A DNA stretch of 64,000 nucleotides from Serpula lacrymans var. lacrymans S7.9. Taxonomy: Eukaryota > Basidiomycota > Agaricomycetes > Boletales > Serpulaceae. The stretch is from assembly GCF_000218685.1 (NCBI RefSeq), contig NW_006763297.1, positions 186,001 to 250,000 on the forward strand, given 5' to 3'. The notes beneath the pieces were generated by a model. The model had not been told where the DNA came from. It was given only the letters and a program-made list of their open reading frames with translations, and did not search any database. Below, piece by piece: positions 12,089 through 24,541 of this stretch (position 1 is the stretch's first letter; every line of letters begins with the position of its first letter). A program made the position numbers and the translations under genes.

Positions 12089-13589
12089 CGTTAGAGCATG
12101 AATTTGAACTGACTGTAATGCAGACAACGCACTCATTTGTATTTTTAGATGGTAAGACTCCTTCAATCGATGGCAGCACGAGCGCTTTCCTAGAGCCTCA
12201 AGTCAACTGGTGGTGGTTGGTGAAATTTTTGAGTCCGAGTCAGAGCATAGATGGTAATCTTATCTTATCAGTTAAAAGCATTTCACCACGTGCGTCTCAG
12301 CACGGACCGTTAGAGCCGCGGCCGCAGGTTTCTCTTGTTCTTTCACCATGGGCTTATTGGGATCGGCGACAGCCAAACATTCATGGAACAATTTCTCAGT
12401 GGCCGTCAAAGCAGCACACTGATATCCTATTGCGAGGACCATGTTTACATCGATGTTGTGTGAGCAAAGATGCTTTGAGCAAGACTCTTCGATTTGGGAG
12501 ACGCACCTATGAAACACCATACGGCCTGGTTTATTCAATCCTTTGAGAAAGTAAACGTCTTGCACATGAAGTCTCAAGAGCCGGAGTACACCTGTCATAT
12601 TACGCTCACGTTTTTAAATGCGAGTGCATATCTGTTGGCCAAAGGACATTTGTCGAGGAAATGAGAATCAGCGAGTTTGTTGCTTTGTTTTGCCATCATC
12701 ACTTGTAATATCATCAAGTCATTTGGCAGTGATCCTACTAAAATCTATAAGTTTTTTGTTTGCTTTTTTTGTTTACTTTTTTCGAGTTGAATATTTCATA
12801 GGAAGGCGTGAATTATTATGATGTCTGGATGTACCGGCGCTCTTTGAATAGAATAACACCACTGCAAAATATGGGGAATGAAAGTAAATTCGCCTTTTGT
12901 TACCCTACACGAACACAAGACTTGCAATACAAGTACGTCTATGGCTTTGATTGGGGTTCTGGAGAACTTACTAGTATCTTATTCTTTTAAGCTTCTGCTT
13001 TATAGCGTCGTAAACCCTTGGTAACGACGTTGCCCCACTGCGTCGGGTTGTTGCCTTGGTCAAAGTTCAGAGACAGTTTGCTCGTTCCAAGTATGTCCAC
13101 AAGGTATGAGGCACAGACTTGGTGACAAAAAAAGACTTGTTCTTCCTGGCCGTCCATATTTGAAGCAAGTATACCAATGCCACGAGCACGCAGCAGAAGT
13201 GGAACGAGTGGATGCATGTTGCCCTCGAGGCGGCGAAGTAATCAGTGTTGGCTATGAACAATGAATACCACCTAACGACTCTATGAAACGACAAACAGTG
13301 AGTTTCTTTGTGTTTTACCTTCAGTGCCACTACGACCTGCTGGTGATGTCCACATACCCGCACGCATCCCCTTCCAGTACACACTACAAAGTCCTCAATA
13401 AAGTCTTCCTTTCATATCAATGTACACCCACTCTCTTAAGGATGGCATTAATTTGTGGGTGACCGTCACGAGCACGGCCTATGCTAGCACTCAAGTTACG
13501 CGTTCATGGAGGCCCCGGCGACAAAGGTGCGATGAAGTATTTCGTATATGCATAGTACTCACTTTCTAGTGACATAGACATAGACAAAA
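12089..13589. other. Gene-poor stretch upstream of HIS1
   Basis: About 1.5 kb. A minus-strand frame at 12272-12598 (109 codons) and another at 12987-13217 have no recognisable domain. Pyrimidine-rich T tracts occur near 12720-12800. The region must include the HIS1 promoter and that of the F-box-like gene. No gene is supported. Confidence 0.45.
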
Positions 13590-15321
13590 ATGGATGCAGA
13601 CCCCGGCAGCGTTCTTTCAATCACGCCCTTTCGCGCCCTTTCGCCAAAATCTCCCCGTCTTTCTGCTGCCTTACTTCCTGCAGACATCTTACTGCCAATT
13701 TTCCATATAGCCGTTTTCCAACATGACTTACTCCACAGGGGTACTGTTCCTGTCATCCTCTCTCACGTCTGTAAAACCTGGCGTGACTTGGCCATTAATA
13801 CCCCAACTTTGTGGACCACTATAGTCAGCAGAAGACCGGGAATTCCTCCTTCACTTCAAGCCCCGGAAGCTCATGGCCACAAGCGCAAAACCGACCCTCT
13901 TGACGCATTCCCTCTGATTAAAATCTTCTTATCGCGTTCTCGCGACTGCCCCTTGAATATCTATCTTGATCTAAGCTGGTGTAATTCTAATGAGGCCATC
14001 CCGGAAGTTCCTCAAGTTGGTGATACACCGTTTGCTATTCTGGATATTATAGCTCCACGCCTTGGAAGTGTGAAGGAGTTTGAGGCTAGGAGCCTCAGCC
14101 ATGCCACGACGTCTATTGTCAGTTCTCGAATTTGCCCGCGAAAAATGCCGCTACTAGAGAGGTGGGAGATAAGGAGATGTTGTGTATGGCAATGTCTTCT
14201 TGACGACAACAGTACCTCAGCAGAGCAAGAGATGGTTCCATATTTGACCGGAGCTACAGACTCGGGACAAGCCAACTCCACACTCCATCCTCAGGTCTAT
14301 TTCTTTGTGCAGGGTCCATACTGAGTGGAGTCGTTGGTCGGTCACGAATCTCACCTCGCTCACTATTGATTACCTCGCATACAATACTCGACCTTCTCTC
14401 GACGACTTGCGTCACATATTGATGGCCATTTCTCACACTCTCGAGTACCTTCGTCTATATGGAGTCATACCTGAAGTAATACGTGGCTCGGAGCCTACCT
14501 TGCCAGCAACAATCTCATCCATGGTCACACTCCCCAAGGTCCGTGAATTGGGAATCGGATACACCCATCCCATAGAAGCATTAGCGTTCCTACACGCGTT
14601 CCACTTCCCTTCTTTGACGTCGCTGGCCTTTGAGGATGTCTACAGGCGCCTTCAACACGATAAAATCAGCTACCACGAAGCTATCATGGCCCTGCGCATC
14701 AACATTGATCATGGCCAGCGTGAAAATGATGCATCCTTTCTCCTGCATGCCATGGTGAACCAACTGCCTATTCCCCTCAACAAAATTAAATTTCTCAAGC
14801 TGTCAAGTGTTTGCCTCTGCTCCTGGCAGCCGTGTAAAATAGGCATGACGTCCAACCAGCAACCTCCAGTTTCACCGTGGGCCAAGTTCACCAATCATTG
14901 GTTTCTTCTGTCCATGCCATCCTTGGTGACGCTTGTCCTTGACTTCCCAGACGCTATCATCTTAGATTGTCTCAACACGGGGTTCCCACGTTGCTCTTAT
15001 CGAGGCGAGGGAGAGTCACGACTGACTGAGAGTTTTTCCTTCCCGGTCGAGCAGTTATCGGAACTCCACATTCAGAACGTGAACCTAGAAACCCTGGCCT
15101 CATTCCTTCGTTGTCGCACCTTGATGGCCGCCAGAACAGGTCCCTGGAAGGTTCCTGTGTGGGACAGGCTTGAACTCCCGATAAAATGGCGCGATATGAA
15201 AACTGACTTCCAAGGTAACTTGGAAACAATCACGCGACAGTGCTGGGGCACTACCCCTCCGACGTATGATTCATTCGGAAAAATGAACGGTAAACAATCA
15301 AGCTTGGAAAATCTACTGTGA
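13590..15321 (+). CDS. F-box-like protein, apparent frameshift
   Basis: Likely substrate-recruiting subunit of an SCF ubiquitin ligase. The start at 13590 is followed after about 28 residues by an F-box-like helix set: LPADILLPIFHIAVF, then VPVILSHVCKTWRDLAINTP and LWTTIV. The rest is a leucine-rich-repeat-like C-terminus with repeated segments such as LTSLTIDYL, LEYLRLYGV and FPSLTSLAFEDV. This layout is very common in large Agaricomycete F-box families. The first half (13590 to about 14290) and the second half (to the stop at 15321) lie in different frames. The change falls between about 14230 and 14300, and I found no convincing GT-AG intron there. It is therefore either frameshifted or hides a very short intron. 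If joined it would be about 570 residues. Confidence 0.65.
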
Positions 15322-17745
15322 ATTCTTTTAGGCTACTTTTATCAGGATGGGGCCACCTTCAAGTTTTATTTCTAGTAGACGGTCACGCTCCTGTAGTTAC
15401 CTTGTCGTTTCATACGAAAACATTGTTAAAGCAGATTTATAATATCATTACGCCTTGCGAACTGTTTGAATATACTTGAGTATGTAACGTCGACGTGGTG
15501 GTTTTTCTTTGAAATTCATATCGACTTGAATTTATTGACCTGTTCCAGTGAGGTATGAATTTTTCACCATAGGAATTTTAATCCTTCTGGTTGTACTTGG
15601 AGTTTGGCCAGTTCTGTGAATTCTGCGTCCTTGGCCAGTTCACCTTTGCTAGTATCCGCATCTTGTTGTTCCTTTTTGTACAAAGTTCATTTTCGGCTAG
15701 TCTTTGTCGATTACTAGATATACTTGCACTTGCTTGCGATTATTTTCTACCTTTTCTTAGCAAATAAGCCAGGAAGTATGTTTCCGTTTTTACCATAGAA
15801 AAATACACTTACGCTGGCCCAAAGGGAGGACCAGCACATCATCCGCATGGACATTATACTGGTAGCACCTCACGACCGGATACTCGATAATCTGGGAAAA
15901 AAGTGGCCCAAGTTCGCCAAGAAGTTGCGCCTCTGAATCATAGGCATCGCATTCCCAGATTTCAGACTGGCGACCACAAAGCCCCCGTTACTAACATGTC
16001 GTCCATCAGAAAGCCAGGTAGGGTAGTGTGCCTCGTAAGAAAATGAGCCGCTGAATTATCCGTTGAATGCGACTCTTGATGTGAACATCCTTGGCATACA
16101 GGTCCAAGGAGCCAAGGAGGCCGTGGTGTCCATAATAATCAGCCGAACGAGCGCAGGAAGCTCACTCGATAAGCGTTGTAGTGGCGAGTAACGGGAAAGG
16201 GGGAAAAAGGATGGTTGAATCTACAAGAGGGCGTCTGCTCGCTCGGATAAAGCTTGGAAAAGCGTCGAATTTACTGTCCAATTTACCTTGCGTTTCCCGG
16301 TGAAATTTTGACAGAGGCTCAGGAAACACGTTTCTTTCCAAGGTTCGATTTTATTTCATTTTTTCGCCGTTGGTTAATGGAGACTCAGACAATTGCAAGG
16401 GATCATATGTAGAATTGGTAGCGCATTGAGCAGAACTTGGACAATCCTTTTCGCTGTCCTCATCAGTCTTCCATTAACACTTGAAAGAGAAACATTCTCG
16501 TCTCGAGAGTCCTTGAAGTCCATTTTCAAGATCACTCGTAGCCAATGTAAACACAAGACAGATAACCCACAGGAAATGCACACCAGATATTCTCTTAACG
16601 CCAGACTGACAACTATTTCCCAATGTCATATAAATTGTTTGTGATTGAACAGGTGAAATACATTGACCTGGATAGCAAGGCGTAAATATTTTATGGCAAC
16701 ACATAGTTATCTAGACTCTCAAACGACTTCATATGACAATTAAACCAGGGTCGTGCGACGGCGTCTGCGAGAGAACCATGCTACGCAAGACCTGTATTAT
16801 CTGGGATCACTGTATCGACAAGGCCGCTAGTTGCGCGGAAGATACTGAGCTGTGATAGCAATGATTCCGTCAACACGCATAGTCACACAGCGGCGCTTCA
16901 CCGCCACACGATAGGACCTACGTCAAAAGGACATCAGCAACGTCCTCCATTAGATCGATAGGTAGACAGTAAAAGTGAGGAAAAAAGGATCAGTAGGAAG
17001 GCAACGGAGGAATCCACACGAGTTTATGCGCTCTCGGACAAATAGTCCCTTTGGACTTTTACATCCGCGTTGTGTTCATCATAAAAAAAGGAGAAAGCGA
17101 CTGGGTCGACATTTTAGGAACTTGAACTCACCATGGAATGTTACGCAACGAGATTGCCCTATGTTCAGATTGTTTTCGACTGTAGTGAGGCCTCTTGAAG
17201 TAAACAGCGTTCACAGTCCGATTTCGATTTCTACACCTTATCGTTTAGTAATGTTGCATGAATGTTGCATGAAGGTTGAGAACGTTGGCTCCATCTTCTA
17301 CTGTCGAATAATCCAATAATCAAAAGACTGAAAACATCAGAGAAGAAAAGAAAGAAAAAATCGAATAAAATAAGAATCGATGTCACGTGTCACTATCATG
17401 GCATGTCATTGTCACGTCACTGGCTACCGATCCTGCCTGAGAACTGTACAGCAGTAACTAAGTGGACCTTCTAGTACTATCTTTATTACTCGCTGGGTAT
17501 AATATCAAACGCACACATAAAAAAACCATTATCCATGGGCAAAACGAGTGTGAACTGAGCCAAGTCGATCGTGAGCATCCGTGAGTATTAACTACTATGG
17601 ACACGAACGGGGCACAGGTAGGTATTTGTCCACGGCCATAAGGGGGTCCGATGCAAAAAAAAAAAAAGCGTGCTAACAGTAGAAAAGAAAAGGCGTCTCA
17701 GATGAAATAAAAAAAATGCCACTCAATATAGGCACTCCTCCTTAT
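15322..17745. other. Gene-poor stretch with a possible minus-strand remnant
   Basis: About 2.4 kb with no complete gene. On the minus strand from about 15985 to 15821 one frame stays open, preceded by an AG and followed by GTAAGT, as an internal exon would be. Its translation includes FSQIIEYPVVRCYQYNVHA. I cannot name the family, and stops on either side suggest a remnant. A/T-rich homopolymers occur near 17660-17710. Confidence 0.35.
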
Positions 17746-18646
17746 CTACAATAGTAACGACATCATGCCCAACCCAGATGCAATGGCCAGAATTCCATGA
17801 ATGCTCCCAATAGCCCATCTCCGCTCGCCCGCGTTTTTGTTTAGCACAATTGCGTTCTGCGTGAGCCCACTGTTCGTCGTCAGGGGTGGCGTCACGTTGC
17901 GCAGAGACTGGGTAGGAAGCATGTTGGGAGAAGTGGAGACGAGCCACTGGGGTGCCAGGGGGGTACCGTCGTACTGGTATAGCTGGAGGGTGTATCCCTT
18001 GACTGGATCCTGAGAGATGCCCCACTGGACATAGATTTCTGTATCATTATAGTTTTGGACAAAGTTAGAGTAGGCGGCACAAGGGTCTTGGATTTGTTGG
18101 TAGCCATCACCGAAAGGGATTGTGGTGATTGACCCGTTAGGATTCAAGGTATAAGTACCGTGACACCAGTTCAAGACACCCGTAATGCAGTTGGGCTGTG
18201 AACCTAATGAAAGAGTCAGAACACATTGAAGGCAGAGCCATGTTAAAGCCTTACCATTGCCGTTCATACGATACCGAGCGATTTCGTAGTAACCATCGGA
18301 CGTGCTAATGTGTCAGTATAAGCAAAAGCATACGATGTAAATTGTGAGCAAAGTCTCACAAAGAATAGGATAAACCGGTCGTCTTCGGGTATATGAAAGA
18401 CTCGTTGGCAGGTTGGGCGAACCCCTACAAATCGGATGCTAAGTCACACATAAGAAAGAGGGTCGTAAATTGAAGACATACTGGGCCAGTCATGACATTT
18501 TGACTACCCGAGCTCCAAGTACCGTAGATGTTGGTGATGTTATGTATGGAAGTGTAGACGATGTCTTGGCCCAAAGCGGGGACCGCGAGCACAACAGCGA
18601 GGAGAGAAGCGAGAATCATCGAGGAAATCGTGATGATTATGTCCAA
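17746..18646 (-). CDS. ROT1: ROT1-like ER chaperone
   Basis: ER membrane protein needed in yeast for protein folding, N- and O-glycosylation and beta-1,6-glucan/cell wall assembly. Four exons: 18646-18482, 18424-18360, 18304-18255 and 18203-17746, all GT-AG, giving 245 residues; the yeast protein is slightly longer. Residues 1-26 form a signal peptide (ILASLLAVVLAVPALG). The family signatures follow in order: IYGTWSSGSQNVMTGPGF, TTGLSYSF, DGYYEIARYRMNGNG, CITGVLNWCHGTY and YTLQLYQYDGTPLAPQWL. A C-terminal hydrophobic segment (ILAIASGLGMMSLLL) serves as membrane anchor. N-glycosylation sequons are present (for example NITN and NDTE). I am confident in the family because both the order and spacing of these blocks fit. 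Confidence 0.9.
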
Positions 18647-19297
18647 GGGTAAGTCTTAAGTGACGAGGACGTTGGGAACGATGAAGAGGACGCTGGAAGT
18701 GCTAGTGATGCACGTTGGAGACGGTGAGGATGCGAGGATGAGTGAGAACGAGTGGAGAGTTTTGACTTGTTTGGCTCCCGTCTTTGTTTCATGCACCTCG
18801 CTCGGTCTGACCCGCCACATGCTCCAACGGGGTCTTTTTCTCATCGACGGCGATGTGTGGCAGCGTGGTACTGTAGCGCTCATATATAATTCAGTTGCAG
18901 AACAACGGGCTGCAGCTTTTATACTTATACTTCACGACCTCATGTCACAATGCAGTGTTCGTCGTGGCGCTTGCAATGGCGCTCAATGGTGACCGGTGAC
19001 TAGTGGCGCTATCTTATCGGTAATCTCATGGAATAAATGCATCAAGTTCATGCAATTCATGACATGCAGTATGCAATAAGTAGCGTCTGAAAGACGTTCT
19101 TGATCAATGCTGACTAGTCTATAGCTGTTACGTATATTACATCCTACAACAGCGCAAAAAACATAAATGCTCTCGAGTCTTGTGTCGATGAATTGTGAAT
19201 TGGAAAGCGTTTGTGGTACCCATGACCAATGGATCTATTTTCACAACAACAGTAGTATGCAAAAGGCTGACCATTGCCCACGTCCGATTACAGGAAT
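18647..19297. other. Intergenic region between ROT1 and the proteasome gene
   Basis: About 650 bp. It holds the ROT1 promoter and the 3' end of the proteasome gene, which lies on the same strand. A plus-strand open frame at 18660-18992 has no domain and overlaps the expected promoter, so I left it out. Confidence 0.5.
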
Positions 19298-20410
19298 TTA
19301 GTCTTTCTTCAGGTCTCTCCGTACAACGAACACACGTTCGCCATCGTCAGTCACAGTTAGTTCCTGCATACCACGTACACCCTCCAATCCTTGCAGATTA
19401 CGGCCTTTGGCGAGGACAACATACATTTCTAGGCCATCACCAACCTAAAAGGGAGTCTCGGGGCATGAACAAAATAACCGAAAAATGGACGCGTCATCAC
19501 TCACCTCGATGTGCCGCTCGGTAGCACTCGTAAACGAGTCAATGACTATGGACAAAACTGTAGGTAAAGGTAGGTGTGCGGGATGTGAAGTTCCTAGGGC
19601 AGGAGTCTGGTTCTTGAAGTAAATCTATTTTATGCAGAGTCAGAAAATCAAGATACGGGTGTATATCGGAGAAGGATCGGAACAAGGGATGGGAAAACAG
19701 GGGCACTAGAGTAGACTTGCCTGATTATCAAGGAATGGTTGTACTAGAGATTGAGCGGCCCCTGCTGCGCGGCAGGCCTCTCTTTCATAAGAACCGACGG
19801 GATCGAAGGAATATACGGCACCGGTTCCTGGAATAATGAGAAAAAATGAACGAGGATCGGAGTGTGACTGGTAGTATGACGGACCATCTTCTTCAATACC
19901 ACCCAAAATGTTATAGACATAATAAGGAAAGAATCGTCGAGCATAAAGCATCGTTTGTATCAGTCGTGCGATTGCGCGGAGAGGCATGTCTTTTGAATGG
20001 GCGTGTCGATACCACTAAAAGAAGATCATGAGGAGAGAAGAAGAGGGAGACGAGGGGAGTATGGACCTCGAGACGTTGTTTTACTTTCTTCACGAACATG
20101 TTGCCATCAGCTGCGAAGCCATTAACAGCGAGTACTGCGCGATCAGTCCTGGTTGAGGATGAGCACGAGACAGAGAATAGATGAAAGAGTGGACGCACAA
20201 TCTGAAGACCTTTGGGGCATATCGTGTCTGAATACTGTAGCCCTCGCTCTGCCTGGTATCACCTGCAATGACACTGAAGTCAGCGCCAGCAATGGCGAGG
20301 ATGGTACCGCCGTTCTCGCTGTAGGGGTTGAAGGATCTCTGTTGAGGATGAGCAAGCGAGGTCATGTCAGGCATGAGGGTGTAATGGGCTGGGAAAGACG
20401 CGCTGGACAA
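19298..20410 (-). CDS. PRE7: Proteasome subunit beta type-6 (C5)
   Basis: Non-catalytic beta-6 subunit of the 20S proteasome core. Six exons: 20410-20199, 20148-20067, 20014-19885, 19827-19721, 19624-19505 and 19444-19298, giving 265 residues. Family signatures in order are [85 protein letters not shown] and [19 protein letters not shown]. The N-terminal extension before the GGTILAIAG block fits a propeptide region. Intron 4 (19720-19625, 96 bp) starts GCAAGT after a CAG codon, a GC-AG intron; the other introns are GT-AG. The last exon has a lineage-like insert (about [15 protein letters not shown]) before the end. A second in-frame Met lies 12 codons downstream. Confidence 0.95.
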
Positions 20411-20687
20411 GGTATATACGATGCTGAGAGTACGGACGGGGATCTTTGAGGCAACACTGTAGGTCGCAGGCCGCGTAATTCGCTGGAATGTGCGCGTCGC
20501 TCCGTTCTGAGCAGGCGGAGTTTCAACTCCTGCATATTACTCCGAGCTTTTTGCCTTTTCCGGCACCACCGGCTGGATTGGTCCCAGACCGAATTCATGC
20601 CAATCCCTCGAATCACTGCGCTGCTCCTTTTCCCGACGACTCTCCGGCCCTGACATATACATTGCAATTATATATTTATCTCTTTTC

Positions 20688-22640
20688 GTGCATATCCTGT
20701 CTATTTTATCGGGAATAAACCCCTTCACTTGGCTTTACCTCATCGTTCTTTCGTTCTGCTTAAATCACCGACTCGACGTGAGCTTTCCAGCTATTCTTCA
20801 CCTGCATATTACTCCGATCACTTCTGCCAAACCTTTTACCCCTCCCCATGCCGTAATTCTCTTTATTTTCGTATTTCTCACCATCCTCCTGCCAGATAGA
20901 ACCACTCCTTCAGTGGGAATGCTCAGATGGTAATTTTACCCCACCTCCCGTCTTCTTGGCTCTTCGTGTATTCTTAATCTCGGAGCCGTATTGGATCCAC
21001 ATATCAGACATTTATTTTCACGCAGGCTTCAAGCTCTGGCTGTGTATTACATGACCCTCAGTTTTACACTTTGCATCACCCCTGTCAACGGGGCAATGCA
21101 TGTTTGATCACACTCACAACGTTCACCGCTCTGCCAACTGTCATTTTTCATTTTTCTGATATTATATCACCGCTAGTTCTCACGTAGCCTTGTTCGTAGT
21201 CCTGTCCGCAGTGTATGTTGCCCTTCCTTGCACGCACGTGAGTCCTCTTCACGGCTATCTCGATGGCTAGGACACCGACAAATCTTCTCTTCCTAGCATC
21301 TCTTTACATATCTCTATATGCTCACGCTTCAGTCGTGCCACCGTCCACCTCTGCCAATCGTATCTCCCGTCGCACCCTATGTATACAAGCATCCGTACGA
21401 TCATCAACGCCTTATACTTCATTACCTCATTGCGCGTCTGTCTCCACTTCTCAATTCTCCTTCAGGCATCTCTCCATTCGGCCTGGCTACCTTGGCCAGT
21501 ACTAATCTCCAACGGCGATCTTAGCGCTGCAGCGCATTGCTGCGCTCCCAGTATACTTAGCTTTCTCGAAAACTTGGCCAGAGCCCAGAAGTCCAAATAT
21601 CGCCCTATTATTGACCCCGTCCCTATTACCCCCTATCCTTTCACCAGTATACACATCGTCGTGGTGATGTCTCTCAAGCAGGCCCGCCGGCGCGGCCGTG
21701 CCGCCAGGCTGCACGCACACCAGCCTTTTTGGAGCTCAATCCTCCGAGTATCGCACTAGTACCAGCAGCTTCTTTGGTCTGCTCGAGTCCGGGAACAACT
21801 TTCTAACCGTGCCATTTAGTGCCGAGAACTACATGCTCGCATTCGCACCCAATCTATGACAACTCGCGTTTCTTCTCTCCGAGAATGTCGATTTAACATC
21901 CGTCTCAATCAATGGAGCTTTCACCGTGCTGATTAATCAAAGAGGTTTCCGTTTATGGCGTGCTGTCTATGCTTTATGTCGTCCTCTCGGTCCTGCTTGC
22001 CCCACTTAGCGGAGCGATATGTTCGTCTGGTTCGCCATACCAAGCACTACCTTTATCCTTTTTTAAAATAGTCTGCGGGCATTTTATTTCCAGTTCGCCG
22101 TCAGATAAGCATCGCAGGGACATGTTCCCGTGTCTTTTGCCGATGTGGTTCCAAGCGAAACGCTATCTGTATCTCTACTGATACGAGCCCGGGTCTGGTG
22201 GAGGTTCTGTTTCTGTCCTTCTCTCAAGCTGGATCCGCATCAGATCTCTGTGGTGTGTCGACTCGTCCGATCAGTCCACAATACGTGATACACTAGCACC
22301 TTCAAGATGTATCCGCGGTCCCCCGGAGCGGCTCTAACTTGAAGGTCTCACATATCACAAGGCCGAAACCCAGTCTACGTCGAAACATCATATGGCAGAG
22401 ATTATCTAGTATATTTCCAGTCATCTTTCACCGAGTTTCTAGGTTTTAGATCATCGATTGTGGCAGCCGGGAAGAGGCTTATCCAGAAGTTCGTTTTCTC
22501 GCCGCACGGCTTGGCATTCGGGACGCTTCATATAGCTCCGTTGTCAACAGCAACTGCTTCTATCGTAGTCCCCTTATCTTCCTATCTTCCATGCCCAGTG
22601 ATACGATCACTAGTAGCACCGGAAGGCATAAACTGGTGAC
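20688..22640 (+). pseudogene. Decayed multi-exon membrane-protein gene
   Basis: A plus-strand region that reads like a degenerate spliced gene. An open stretch at 20688-20930 encodes a hydrophobic helix (VILFIFVFLTILLPD) and ends near a GT donor. A TACTAAT branch point at 21499-21505 is followed by CTTAG at 21520-21524. From about 21730 to 22640 one frame keeps a protein-like composition for some 300 codons, including VDLTSVSINGAFTVLINQRG, RLWRAVYALCRPLGP and ARGF-like helices further on. Six in-frame stops interrupt it, near 21857, 21998, 22067, 22107, 22288 and 22336. Three of the stops are TGA at sites where CGA would be expected. Random sequence would give about 14 stops in that length. 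I cannot name the ancestral protein. Confidence 0.4.
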
Positions 22641-23150
22641 TCTGAGCTGCACCTTTACAATTTCCGGAGTTTCTCCATGGCGAAGCACGATGACACGCCA
22701 GGTTACGTTGTGGATCTGATATCTCCCCGTTCTTCCGTAAAGCTGCCCCTACACGCATTGGTACCTCTGTACAGCTGTGTTCCTAGAACATGTCCTAGCC
22801 TGTTTGAGGATCTGCTTCTCTTTCGACGCCTTCTGCATCTGACTTGTTCATCGATAGTTATCTGAAAGATAAGAGGATGGAGAAACTCCAAACTTGTCGC
22901 GCCACTTCTCGTCGTCGCGATGACTGGTATCGTAGCTGGCGGGTTGCATGAACAATTTCTTCATGACCAGGGGGTGGGTTGTGGGTGTGAACATAGAAAC
23001 ACGGGACAACAATCTATGGATAACACGGAATGTCGAGTTCCCTCGATTTGCTTGTATCATGGGGCCAGCAAGGACAAAATAAATTGGAAACACATGGGAG
23101 GACAGATGTTTGATGTGGTGTTACAAAGATAAAACACTGATATCATCATA
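22641..23150. other. Intergenic region
   Basis: About 500 bp between the decayed gene and the 3' end of the next minus-strand gene. The open frame 22677-22865 may be the tail of the decayed gene, but I cannot show it. Confidence 0.4.
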
Positions 23151-24541
23151 TCAATCAAATCGGCTCAATATACTCTTAGGTAAAAGACTGCCATCGCTCA
23201 ATCTGCTGTAGACTTTTAACTCAGTACCATCACACACCAAAGTCAACCTCCCCTCCGGTCCGTGCGTAATTGCAAGTTCCTGGATGGCCTCTAACACCCG
23301 CTTCATGCCCTTCATGACACGCTGCGCCTTATCGCCGCCCTCCAGCTTTTCGCCCATAGTAGAGAGTTTTCGCCTCTCAACTCTCGAAAACGTGCCCCTA
23401 GTATGTAAAGCTAGGAAGTGGTTGGGTGTCTGAGAGAGCAGGAGTTGGAAGTAGACTTCGTCCCAGACGAATTGGTCTAGATTCCCCTCGCGTAAAGTGG
23501 TGAGCTCTACGATGGAAGTCCTAGGTATGTTGGTTCCCACTTTGCAGATTGTGATTCCGTCCTCAGTAACAGTAGATGCAGGTTTTGACGCCGGCCTGAT
23601 AGCGAGTCCCGCCATCGCCGACTCCAGATCATCCGCCCTTGAAGATCTAGAGGGCACCGTAACAGGAGAGCTTACGCAGGCATCCACCTCAAAACGAACG
23701 ACCATATTAAGGCCTTCAAAATTCTAAAAAGATAAGCTGTTCAGTAACTTTACATAATGCGAATCAAGAGGCACACAAATGCTTACGTAGTTGACGATTC
23801 GATGGTGGCCTGAACTCTTTTCACATCCTGGAGCAAGGCGTGTGCAGTCCCGTTCAAAGTTGTGTCCATATCCCACAACCTCTTCTTGTAAGCGAGTGTT
23901 CCATCGGCTCAAGAGTACTGTTCTCTCCCCAACTAATTGCATATCAATCCTGAAGGTTTTGGGCCTGAGAGTGTTCTGGCTTCCCTTCAACCACTCATTC
24001 GAGCCTTTAACCCAACGGACTAATTTCCTGAGGCCATTGCGATCGGATATGATATCTACAGAAGACCAATCCAAAGCTGGATCGCCATTGTCTTTCTGTA
24101 TGATATCTACCGCTTTGAAAAGGGGCAAAAGGGGCGCATTTGCCATGCGATATCCGTTCTGGTCGACATAGAAGAGACCAGTATCGCGCTGGATGGTAAA
24201 TGGTGGCGCTCTGTCTACCCAAATAGGCGGAGAACCTGCAAAGGACGATTAATGCAATTTTTTACGACATGACGCCACACTTACCGGGGACGAGAATGCT
24301 TGCTTACTGGCGATTCAGCCCAGTTATACGAGCCGAGATCTTTCACGTCTGTGATTTGTACATCACTGTCGTCTGTGATGGATGGCGGCTCGATGGTCGC
24401 GACGGACGCGGTGACTAGACCCTCGTACATACTACGTTCGGGCTCCTGAGGAGGTGCAACGGCTGGACTCCGGTTGCTATTATAAGGAAAGGTCCTTTGG
24501 GCACCACGACGGCCGCGGGGGGCGTAAGACGACATCTTCAA
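23151..24541 (-). CDS. Conserved fungal protein of unknown function
   Basis: Three exons: 24541-24285, 24235-23787 and 23723-23151, about 424 codons. The pattern SYNW...(I)LVPGSPPIW...YVDQNGYR...DRNGLRKLVRWV...GYGHNFERDCT...HHRIVNY-NFEGLNMVVRFEVDA is shared by a widespread fungal family that is often labelled geranylgeranyl pyrophosphate synthetase in automatic annotation. No DDxxD motif is visible, so that label is not supported. The phase of exon 1 does not match exon 2. The family block ILVPGSPPIW is restored only if one base (or one copy of the AAGC-AAGC doublet, plus strand 24297-24304) is absent. That points to a small insertion near the end of exon 1. Function unknown. Confidence 0.65.

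Noticed and set aside
12001..12546. 181-codon plus-strand open frame opposite the HIS1 promoter and first exon
   Set aside because: It overlaps HIS1 exon 1 in antisense and shows no motif, so it is a shadow frame.
18660..18992. 110-codon plus-strand frame beside ROT1
   Set aside because: No motif, and it occupies the expected ROT1 promoter.
23151..24541. Naming the conserved protein geranylgeranyl pyrophosphate synthetase
   Set aside because: The label is common in automatic annotation of this family, but no DDxxD prenyl-binding motif is visible.
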